Source: Thauera sedimentorum (GTDB lineage: Bacteria; Pseudomonadota; Gammaproteobacteria; Burkholderiales; Rhodocyclaceae). Taken from it: a DNA stretch of 64,000 nucleotides. Position numbers and translations under genes: made by a program. Below the pieces are notes generated by a model. The model did no database searches. It worked only from the letters and a program-made list of their open reading frames with translations, and was not told the origin of the DNA. Location: positions 1,302,001 to 1,366,000 of the forward strand of contig NZ_JACTAH010000001.1 in assembly GCF_014489115.1 (NCBI RefSeq). The letters are read 5' to 3'. Shown here in pieces: positions 8,037 to 15,155 of the stretch. The number at the start of each line of letters is the position of its first letter. Positions within the stretch are counted from its first letter, which is position 1.

Positions 8037-9257
8037 TCAGACGAACTGTGCTGCGGCGTGACCGGACGACCAGGCCCACTGGAAGTTGTAGCCGCCCAGA
8101 TGGCCGGTGACGTCCATGACCTCGCCGACGAAGTACAGGCCCGGATGACCGGTGGCCTCCATGGTGCGCGAGGACAGCGCGCGGGTGTCCACCCCGCCCA
8201 GGGTCACTTCCGCCTTGGCGTAGCCCTGGGTGCCGGACGGGGTCAGCGGCCAGGCGGTCAGCGCTTCGGCTATCGCGGCGAGTTCGGCGGGGCGGAACTG
8301 GTTGAGCGGCCGCGACCAGCCATGCAGCTCGCACCAGGCCTGGGCGAAGCGGCGCGGCAATCGTTCGGCGAGCAGGTTGGGGAGCAGGGCGCGGTCCTGC
8401 GCATGGGCGGCCAGCCAGGCCCCGGCGTTCTCGCCGGGCAGCAGGTTGAGCGAGACCGGCTCCCAGTCGCCGGTCTCGTAGGCCTGCGCCTGCCAGTAGC
8501 TGGACACCTGCAGGATGGCCGGGCCGGAGAGTCCGCGGTGGGTGATCAGTGCCGCTTCGCGGAAGCTGCCGTCCCTGCAGCTGGCCTCGACTTCGAAGGA
8601 GGCGCCGGAGAGTGGTGCCAGGCGCGCCAGGGTTTCCGGCGGCAGGGTCAGCGGCACCAGCGCGGGGCGCGGGGCCACCATGGGCAGGCCGAACTGCTCG
8701 GCCACCTTGTAGCCGAAGGGCGTGGCGCCGATCTTGGGAATCGACAGGCCGCCGGTGGCGATGACCAGGCTCTCGCAGGTCAGCGTGCCGCGCGCGGTAT
8801 GCAGGGCGTATCGCTCGCCGCCGGTACGCGAGGCGTCTTCGGCAATCGCGTCGATGCGCTCCACGCCCAGCGGCATCGCCCAGTCCACCCCGCCGTCCGC
8901 GCATTCGGCACGCAGCATGTCGATGATGCGTTGCGCGGAGTCGTCGCAGAACAGCTGGCCGTGCTCGCGCTCGTGCCAGGCAATGCCGTGGCGGTCCACC
9001 AGCTCGATGAACTCGCGCGAACCGTACCGCGCCAGCGCCGAGCGCACGAAATGCGGGTTGCGCGACAAATAGTTCTCCGCGCCCACCCGCAGATTGGTGA
9101 AATTGCACCGCCCGCCGCCGGAGATGCGGATCTTCTCGGCCAGCACCTGCGCGTGGTCGAGCAGCAGCACGCGACGGCCGCGCTGGCCGGCGAAAGCGGC
9201 GCACATCATGCCGGCCGCACCCGCGCCGATGACGATCACGTCGTAGCTCTGCCGCAT
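8037..9257 (-). CDS. HI0933/YhiN family NAD(P)/FAD-dependent oxidoreductase
   Basis: This is a 406-residue flavoprotein. The N-terminus has a Rossmann FAD motif (VIGAGAAGMMCA) and the family hallmark RISGGGRCNFTN near residues 44-55. VIATGGLSIPKIG is the middle dinucleotide-binding segment. The C-terminus carries GEVMDVTGHLGGYNFQWAWSSG, typical of the HI0933 group. The reaction is not established. It is transcribed away from the DUF748 gene, from the 199-bp gap at 9258-9456. That gap holds a 7-bp inverted repeat (TTTCGCG-CTT-CGCGAAA at 9365) of unknown use. Confidence 0.9.
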   Translation of the reverse strand: MRQSYDVIVIGAGAAGMMCAAFAGQRGRRVLLLDHAQVLAEKIRISGGGRCNFTNLRVGAENYLSRNPHFVRSALARYGSREFIELVDRHGIAWHEREHGQLFCDDSAQRIIDMLRAECADGGVDWAMPLGVERIDAIAEDASRTGGERYALHTARGTLTCESLVIATGGLSIPKIGATPFGYKVAEQFGLPMVAPRPALVPLTLPPETLARLAPLSGASFEVEASCRDGSFREAALITHRGLSGPAILQVSSYWQAQAYETGDWEPVSLNLLPGENAGAWLAAHAQDRALLPNLLAERLPRRFAQAWCELHGWSRPLNQFRPAELAAIAEALTAWPLTPSGTQGYAKAEVTLGGVDTRALSSRTMEATGHPGLYFVGEVMDVTGHLGGYNFQWAWSSGHAAAQFV

Positions 9258-9456
9258 GCTGCCAGGTATCCCTTGCCTTGAAAGCGCGCGAGCTTACGCG
9301 CAGCGGATCATGGTCGCAAACATTTACGCCAATGATCCGCCCGCGAGGCCCGGACCCTGATAGATTTCGCGCTTCGCGAAAATGGCCCGGGGCAACATTC
9401 CGCCCTACGGTCCATACTTGGCTCACATACCCTGTCTGCAAACTCCGGAGTCGACG

Positions 9457-12400
9457 ATGCTCTCGCCCGCTGCCCTGGCCACCCGCCTGCGGCCCTCGCG
9501 CAAGCTGCTGAACTGGTTCGCCGCATGCATCGCGGCATATGCCGTGTTCGGCTTCATTGCCGTGCCCCATCTGGTACGCAAGCATGGCGAACGCCTGCTG
9601 GGCGAGCTGACCGGGCGTGCGGTGGCGGTCGAGCACGTGCAGTTCAACCCCTTCACCCTGGCGCTCACCGTCGAGGGCCTGAGCGTGCAGGAGGCTGACG
9701 GCAGCGCGCCGGCTTTCTCGCTGGCCCGCGCGCACGCGAATCTCGAACTCGAATCGATCCTGCGCCGCGGCGCCGTGCTGCATGAACTGCGTCTCGAGGA
9801 ACCCCGGCTCAGCGTGGTGCGCGCCGAGGACGGGCAGTACAACTGGGACGACGTCGCCGCGCGCCTGACCGCGCGCGCGGAAGCCGGCGACGACTCGGGG
9901 AACGACGCGCCCGCGCGCTTCTCGCTGGGCAACATCCAGCTCAGCGGCGGCGAGGCGGTGTTCGACGACCGCCAGGCCGGTGTGCGCCACGAGCTTCGCG
10001 AACTGGCCGTCAGCCTGCCCTTCCTGTCCAACCTGCCGGTGAAGGTGGAGGTGTTCGTCGAGCCGGCCTTGTCGGCCACGCTTAACGGACAGCCGCTGCA
10101 GATGAGCGGCAAGACCCGGCCCTTTGCCGAGGGCCGCGAGACCGCGCTGGAGCTCGTGCTCGAGAAGCTGGAGCTCGCCCCCTATCTGGCCTACCTGCCG
10201 TTCGAGCCGGCGTTTGCGCTGCGCAGCGGACATCTGAGCACCGGGTTGCAGCTGGCTTTCCGCCAGAAGGCGGATGGCGAACCGCACATCGCGCTCAATG
10301 GCGAAGTGCGCCTGGGCGAAGTGCAGGTTGATGACGCTGGCGGCCGCCGCGTGCTCGCTGCCGAGGAAGTGGCGGTGGAGCTGGTCGAGATGCAGCCCCT
10401 GGCAGGCAAGTGGCATTTCACCCGCTTGCGCGTGCAGTCGCCGGAAGTGGCGCTGGTGCGCGAACGCGACGGCAGGCTCAACCTGGCCCGCCTGCTGCCG
10501 CAGACCGCCCCCGCCAACCGCGGCAAACACAAGGGCGAAGCCAAGGACGAGACCGCCGCGCCGGTCGACTTCCTGCTCGCGACCGCACGCGTGCGCGACG
10601 GCGTGGTCGCCTTCGAGGATCTCGTGCCCGCCACGCCGCTCAGGACGCGCCTGGAGGCGATCAACATCGACCTGCGCGACCTGGCGACCGTCGGCGACAT
10701 GCCTGCGGTGATCCGTGCCGACTTCCACACCGACGCCGGCGAGCGTTTCGACTTCCAGGAGCAGCTGCGCATCGCGCCCTTCGAGCTCGACGGCACCGCA
10801 TCGGTGACCGAACTGCAGCCGGCCAGGCTTGCCCCTTACTACCGTGCAGCCCTGGCGGCGGGTGAGATCCGCGACGGCAAGCTCGATGCGGTGGTGCGTC
10901 ATCGCGTGCGCGCAGGCGCCAAGGCGCCGGAGATCGAACTGACCGTGGAAAGCCTCGCCCTGCGCGACGCAGTGCTCGGGCTCAAGGGGCGCAAGCAGGC
11001 GCTGCTGGAACTGCCCGAGCTGACCGCTGCCGAGATTGCCGTGCTGCCGTCCGGGCGCAGCGTCCAGGTGCGCGAGGCAAAGGTGCGCGGGGCCAAGCTG
11101 AAGCTCAACCGCTCCACCGATGGAAGGCTGGATGCGCTGGACTTCCTGGCGCCGGCCACAGCGGGTGGCAGCAGCGGGCAGGCCTGGCGCTACGCGATCG
11201 CGCAACTCGGCGTCGAGGACGCCAGCCTGCGCCTGGAAGACCGCAGCGCCGGCACGCCGGTGGTGGTGGAGGCGGAGCAGTTCGCGTTTACCGCCGATGG
11301 CCTGTCGAACGCCCGCGACAGCAAGGCCCGCGTCAGCCTGCGCACCCAGGTCAACAAGCGGGGCAGGGTAGCCGCCGACGGCACGCTGGCGCTCTCGCCC
11401 TTGAAGACGGAGCTGGAACTCGATCTGGCCGAGGTGGACCTGCTGCCGCTGCAGCCCTATGTGCTGGAGGAAACCAAGATCGCCATCGCGCGCGGCCAGC
11501 TGGGCACCCAGGGCGTGCTTGCGCTGGAGCAGACCGCTGCGGGCGACTGGAAGGGGCGCTTCCGCGGGGATCTCGGCGTGGCCGATTTCTCTTCGGTGGA
11601 CCGCCTGAACGCCACCGACTTCGTGCGCTGGCGCGCGCTGCGGCTGAGCGGGGTGGACCTCGCGCTGGCGCCCTTTGCCCTGGCCATCCGCGAAGTCGCG
11701 CTGAGCGGTTTTCACAGCCGGCTGATCCTGGACGAGCGGGGCCAGCTCAACCTGCGGGAGATCCGCCCGCAAGCGGAAGCCACGGAGGACGCACCGGCCA
11801 CGGCGGTGGTAGCGCCACCCGGGCAGGTGCCGCCGCTGTCGATCGGCCGGGTGGTGTTCCGCCAGGGCAGCATCGCCTTCAGCGACCGCTTCATCCGCCC
11901 CAACTACGACGCCAATCTGAGCGGACTGGGCGGCCAGTTGGTGGGTCTGTCCTCGAACCCGTCCACGCTCGCCCGGCTGGAACTGGACGGCAAGGTGGAC
12001 AAGACCGCGCCGGTGAGCATCCGCGGCGAGTTCAACCCGTTCCGCGAGGACCGCCGGCTGGACATCGCCGCCGAGGTGAAGGACTTCGAGCTGACCGGCG
12101 TGTCGGCCTACTCCGGCAAGTACGTGGGCTACGGAATCGACAAGGGCAAGCTGTCGGCCGAACTGAGCTACAGGATCGAGGAGCGCCAGTTCACCGCTTC
12201 ACACCGGGTTTTCCTAGACCAACTTACCTTCGGCCCGCCCACCGACAGCCCCGATGCCATCAAGGCGCCGGTACAGCTGGCGGTGGCCCTGCTCAAGAAC
12301 CGCCGTGGCGAGATCGATCTGCGCCTGCCGGTCAGCGGCACATTGGACGATCCTGAATTCAGCATCGGCGGTTTGGTGTTCCGCGCCATCATGAACCTGC

Positions 12401-13017
12401 TCGGCAAGGCCATCACCTCGCCGTTCGCCCTGCTCGGCTCGATGTTCGGGGGGGGAGAGGAGCTCTCGCAACTGGAGTTCGACGCCGGCTCCGCCGTCCT
12501 GGGGCCGGCCGCGCTCACCCGCGTGCAGACGCTGGGCGACGCCTTGCTCGACCGCCCGGCGTTGAAGCTGGAGATCACCGGCCGCGCCGACCCGGCGACG
12601 GACAGCGACGGACTCAGGCAGCAGGCCCTGCTGCGCACGGTGAAGGCCGCGAAGGTGCGATCGACCATCAAACGCGGCGAGGAAGCGCCACTGCTGGACG
12701 AGGTGCTGGTGGCCGACGAGGAGTATCCGGCCCTGCTGCGCGAAGCCTATCTCGAAGGTGATTTCAAGAAGGAGCGCAACTTCTTCGGCATGGTCAAGGA
12801 TGTGCCGGTGGCGCAGATGGAGGCCGCCATCCTTGAGAACAGCGAGGTCAGCGCCGACGAGTTGAATGCGCTGGCGCAGCAACGCGCACAGGCTGCGCGC
12901 AACTGGCTGGTGGAGCAGGGCGGCGTGCCGGCCGAGCGGGTCTTCGTGCTCGCGCCCAAGACCGAGGCGCCCGGCGAGCAGGCGTGCGGCGCCTGCGTAC
13001 GCTTCTCGCTGCGCTGA
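9457..13017 (+). CDS. DUF748 (AsmA-like) envelope protein
   Basis: This very large envelope protein of 1186 residues has one N-terminal membrane anchor (WFAACIAAYAVFGFIAVPHL, about residues 20-40). A long beta-rich periplasmic region with repeated AsmA/DUF748-type strands follows. The final 200 residues contain an OmpA-like segment (LEITGRADPATDSDGLRQQALL) and the family's KERNFFGMVKDVP motif. AsmA-type proteins are thought to bridge the periplasm and move phospholipid or control outer-membrane protein assembly. For DUF748 members the role is not proven. The start ATG at 9457 follows an appropriately spaced GGAG. Two REP units follow its stop. Confidence 0.88.
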   Translation: MLSPAALATRLRPSRKLLNWFAACIAAYAVFGFIAVPHLVRKHGERLLGELTGRAVAVEHVQFNPFTLALTVEGLSVQEADGSAPAFSLARAHANLELESILRRGAVLHELRLEEPRLSVVRAEDGQYNWDDVAARLTARAEAGDDSGNDAPARFSLGNIQLSGGEAVFDDRQAGVRHELRELAVSLPFLSNLPVKVEVFVEPALSATLNGQPLQMSGKTRPFAEGRETALELVLEKLELAPYLAYLPFEPAFALRSGHLSTGLQLAFRQKADGEPHIALNGEVRLGEVQVDDAGGRRVLAAEEVAVELVEMQPLAGKWHFTRLRVQSPEVALVRERDGRLNLARLLPQTAPANRGKHKGEAKDETAAPVDFLLATARVRDGVVAFEDLVPATPLRTRLEAINIDLRDLATVGDMPAVIRADFHTDAGERFDFQEQLRIAPFELDGTASVTELQPARLAPYYRAALAAGEIRDGKLDAVVRHRVRAGAKAPEIELTVESLALRDAVLGLKGRKQALLELPELTAAEIAVLPSGRSVQVREAKVRGAKLKLNRSTDGRLDALDFLAPATAGGSSGQAWRYAIAQLGVEDASLRLEDRSAGTPVVVEAEQFAFTADGLSNARDSKARVSLRTQVNKRGRVAADGTLALSPLKTELELDLAEVDLLPLQPYVLEETKIAIARGQLGTQGVLALEQTAAGDWKGRFRGDLGVADFSSVDRLNATDFVRWRALRLSGVDLALAPFALAIREVALSGFHSRLILDERGQLNLREIRPQAEATEDAPATAVVAPPGQVPPLSIGRVVFRQGSIAFSDRFIRPNYDANLSGLGGQLVGLSSNPSTLARLELDGKVDKTAPVSIRGEFNPFREDRRLDIAAEVKDFELTGVSAYSGKYVGYGIDKGKLSAELSYRIEERQFTASHRVFLDQLTFGPPTDSPDAIKAPVQLAVALLKNRRGEIDLRLPVSGTLDDPEFSIGGLVFRAIMNLLGKAITSPFALLGSMFGGGEELSQLEFDAGSAVLGPAALTRVQTLGDALLDRPALKLEITGRADPATDSDGLRQQALLRTVKAAKVRSTIKRGEEAPLLDEVLVADEEYPALLREAYLEGDFKKERNFFGMVKDVPVAQMEAAILENSEVSADELNALAQQRAQAARNWLVEQGGVPAERVFVLAPKTEAPGEQACGACVRFSLR

Positions 13018-13026
13018 GAGGCAGCG

Positions 13027-13199
13027 GCAGGGGCGGCCTAGGCCGAGATCGCGGCCGTCGGATTCCCCAGCGCCGCATCGCGGGCGAGCCCGCTCCTACA
13101 ACTGGCCGCCCCCGGGTTCACCGGTAGGAGCGGCCTTGGCCGCGATTGCGTGCGTCGGTTTCCCCAAGGCCGCATCGCGGGCAAGCCCGCTCCCACGCC
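13027..13199. repeat. two tandem REP units
   Basis: Two similar units of about 75 bases lie head to tail at 13027-13100 and 13122-13199. Each starts with a form of TAGGAGCGGCCTTGGCCGCGAT and ends with CGCATCGCGGGCAAGCCCGC or a near copy, then TCC(T/C)AC. Each end can fold into a hairpin. They fill most of the gap between convergent DUF748 and metY genes. Confidence 0.8.
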
Positions 13200-13211
13200 G
13201 ACGGCCGGCGC

Positions 13212-14483
13212 TTACACCGCGGCCAGCGCCTGCTCCAGGTCGGCGAGGATGTCGTCGATGTGCTCGATGCCGATAGACAGCCGCACCATGTCCGGCGAAA
13301 CGCCGGCCTTGGCCAGTTCCGCGGGCGAGAGCTGGCGGTGGGTGGTGGATGCCGGGTGGCAGGCGAGCGACTTGGCATCGCCGATGTTCACCAGGCGGGT
13401 CACCAGCTTCAGCGCATCCTGGAAGCGGCCGCCGGCTTCGAAGCCGCCCTTGACGCCGAAGGACAGGATGCCCGAGGCGCGGCCGCCCATGTACTTCTGC
13501 ACCAGCGCATGGTCGGCATGGTCGGGCAGGCCGGCGTACTTCACCCATTCCACCTTCGGGTGCTTCTTCAGGTATTCGGCCACCTTCTGGGTGTTTTCGC
13601 AGATGCGGTCCATGCGCAGCGCCACGGTCTCGATGCCCTGAAGGATCAGGAAGGCGTTGAAGGGCGAGAGCGCCGCCCCGGTGTTGCGCAGCGGCACCAC
13701 GCGGGCGCGGGCGATGTAGGCCGCGGCGCCGAGCGCTTCGGTATACACCACGCCGTGGTAGGACACGTCCGGTTCGTTGAGGCGGCGGAAGCGCGCCTTG
13801 TGCTCGGCCCAGGGGAACTTGCCCGAATCGACGATGACGCCGCCGATCGAGTTGCCATGCCCGCCCAGGTACTTGGTCAGCGCATGCACCACGATGTCGG
13901 CGCCGTGCTCGAAGGGGCGGCACAGGTAGGGCGTGGGCACGGTGTTGTCCACGATCAGCGGCACGCCGGCCTTGTGGGCGATCTCCGCGAGGCGGCCGAT
14001 GTCGGTGACGTTGCCGAGCGGGTTGCCGACCGACTCGCAATACACCGCCTTGGTGCGCTCGTCGATCAGCGCGGCGAAGGAGTCGGGGTCGCTCGCGTCG
14101 GCAAATCGCACCTCGAGGCCCAGTTGCGGGAAGGTGTGGGCGAACAGGTTGTAGGTACCGCCGTAGAGGGTGGCCGCGGAGACGATGTTGTCGCCGGCTT
14201 CGGCAATGGTCTGGATGGCGTAGGTGATCGCCGACATGCCGGAGGCCACCGCCAGCGCACCGATGCCGCCTTCCATCTCCGCCACGCGCTGCTCCAGCAC
14301 CGCGGTGGTCGGGTTCATGATGCGGGTGTAGATGTTGCCCTGTACCTTGAGGTCGAAGAGGTCAGCGCCGTGCTGGGTGTCGTCGAAGGCGTAGGACGTG
14401 GTCTGGTAGATCGGCACGGCCACCGCGCGGGTGGTGGGGTCCGGCTGGTAGCCGCCATGGACGGCGATCGTCTCGAGCTTCAT
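13212..14483 (-). CDS. metY: O-acetylhomoserine sulfhydrylase (MetY)
   Basis: This PLP enzyme (423 residues) joins O-acetylhomoserine with sulfide or methanethiol to form homocysteine or methionine. The Cys/Met metabolism PLP fold is clear: YTRIMNPT for phosphate contacts, VDNTVPTPYLCRP with the PLP-binding Asp, and the PLP lysine at K204 in ALTKYLGGHG. The length and motifs fit the longer MetY type (about 425-430) rather than MetB/MetC. The start ATG at 14483 has an AGGAGGAA ribosome site. No SAM riboswitch is recognisable upstream. Confidence 0.92.
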   Translation of the reverse strand: MKLETIAVHGGYQPDPTTRAVAVPIYQTTSYAFDDTQHGADLFDLKVQGNIYTRIMNPTTAVLEQRVAEMEGGIGALAVASGMSAITYAIQTIAEAGDNIVSAATLYGGTYNLFAHTFPQLGLEVRFADASDPDSFAALIDERTKAVYCESVGNPLGNVTDIGRLAEIAHKAGVPLIVDNTVPTPYLCRPFEHGADIVVHALTKYLGGHGNSIGGVIVDSGKFPWAEHKARFRRLNEPDVSYHGVVYTEALGAAAYIARARVVPLRNTGAALSPFNAFLILQGIETVALRMDRICENTQKVAEYLKKHPKVEWVKYAGLPDHADHALVQKYMGGRASGILSFGVKGGFEAGGRFQDALKLVTRLVNIGDAKSLACHPASTTHRQLSPAELAKAGVSPDMVRLSIGIEHIDDILADLEQALAAV

Positions 14484-14622
14484 CGGTGCTTCCTCCTCGT
14501 GGTCAGGGGGCGGAGTATAGCCAGCAAGCGCGGGGCGGGGAAATTGTCTGCCCGCGTCCCGGGGCCGCCGCGACGGGCTGCCCGAGGCGGGCAATTCCTT
14601 CACATGAACATGGTTATTCTGC

Positions 14623-14650
14623 TTGCACTTTCACGGCCGTTTTCCATACT
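14623..14650 (+). promoter_or_regulatory. candidate sigma-70 promoter for the small Cys-rich gene
   Basis: TTGCAC (14623) and CATACT (14645) are separated by 16 bases, 85 bases upstream of the ATG at 14735. The match is moderate and no start site is known. Confidence 0.4.
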
Positions 14651-14734
14651 GGGAAGGCTGCAGGAAAAAAAAGAGCGGCCGCCCGCACAAGACATAGATC
14701 AAGGGGCAAGAAGAGCAATAAAGGAGGGGACATC

Positions 14735-15100
14735 ATGGAGTCGATGCAGATGCCGGGGCGCGTGGCGACCTGGCTTGAACTTGCGGTTGCGCCGGAGTGG
14801 CGTCGTCAGCATTGCCGGGTGCGCGTGCATGCGCTCGGCGGCAGGGGGAATGGCGGATGCTACGCCCTGTCGATGGACGATCGCTGGCTGTGCACCGGTG
14901 ACGGACGCCTGACCGTTTTCAAGGGGATAGACGCGGCGCTGCGTTTTCTCAAGGTGGTGCGCGTCGAGGACTTCGAACCGGGCGACGCGCCCGAGGGCGG
15001 GACGGTGTGCGACGGCCAGCACCACTGCCTGTGCGTGGGCCGTGACGGCGAACTGGGCCCTTGCCCGGTGAGCTGCAGGCTGCAGCAACTCAACTCCTGA
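14735..15100 (+). CDS. small Cys-rich protein of unknown function
   Basis: I do not recognise this 121-residue protein. It begins MESMQMPGRVATWLEL after a near-perfect ribosome site (AAGGAGGGG) and has no signal peptide or membrane segment. It carries seven Cys. One is near residue 28 (QHCRVRVHA), two lie in the middle (GGCYALSMDDRWLC), and four cluster in the last 35 residues (VCDGQHHCLCVGRD and PCPVSC). The C-terminal group could bind a metal or form disulfides. The gene stands alone between metY (divergent) and a GGDEF-EAL gene (convergent), with a strong terminator hairpin after it. It is probably real, given its ribosome site and promoter-like sequence. Confidence 0.7.
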   Translation: MESMQMPGRVATWLELAVAPEWRRQHCRVRVHALGGRGNGGCYALSMDDRWLCTGDGRLTVFKGIDAALRFLKVVRVEDFEPGDAPEGGTVCDGQHHCLCVGRDGELGPCPVSCRLQQLNS

Positions 15101-15115
15101 CCTACCGGGTTGGAT

Positions 15116-15148
15116 GACGCCCGGGCGCAGTCGACGCGCCCGGGCGTC
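15116..15148. terminator. bidirectional hairpin terminator
   Basis: GACGCCCGGGCG (15116-15127) pairs with CGCCCGGGCGTC (15137-15148), a perfect 12-bp stem with a 9-base loop. It lies between two convergent genes, so it may end both. T-tracts are weak. Confidence 0.65.
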
Positions 15149-15155
15149 CGTTCGT

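Noticed and set aside
8002..11772. A 1256-codon open frame on the minus strand, opposite the DUF748 gene
   Set aside because: It is antisense to two well-supported genes and rich in Arg, Gln, His and Gly with no domain pattern. Long shadow frames are expected at this GC content. The same applies to 711-3137, 37641-40322, 25870-28671 and 56698-58725.
14484..14622. SAM riboswitch in front of metY
   Set aside because: No recognisable SAM-I or SAM-II core. The region is GC-rich with simple hairpins and a plain ribosome site.
14680..14700. FNR box upstream of the Cys-rich gene
   Set aside because: Only one half-site (ATCAA) is present; the other half does not fit.
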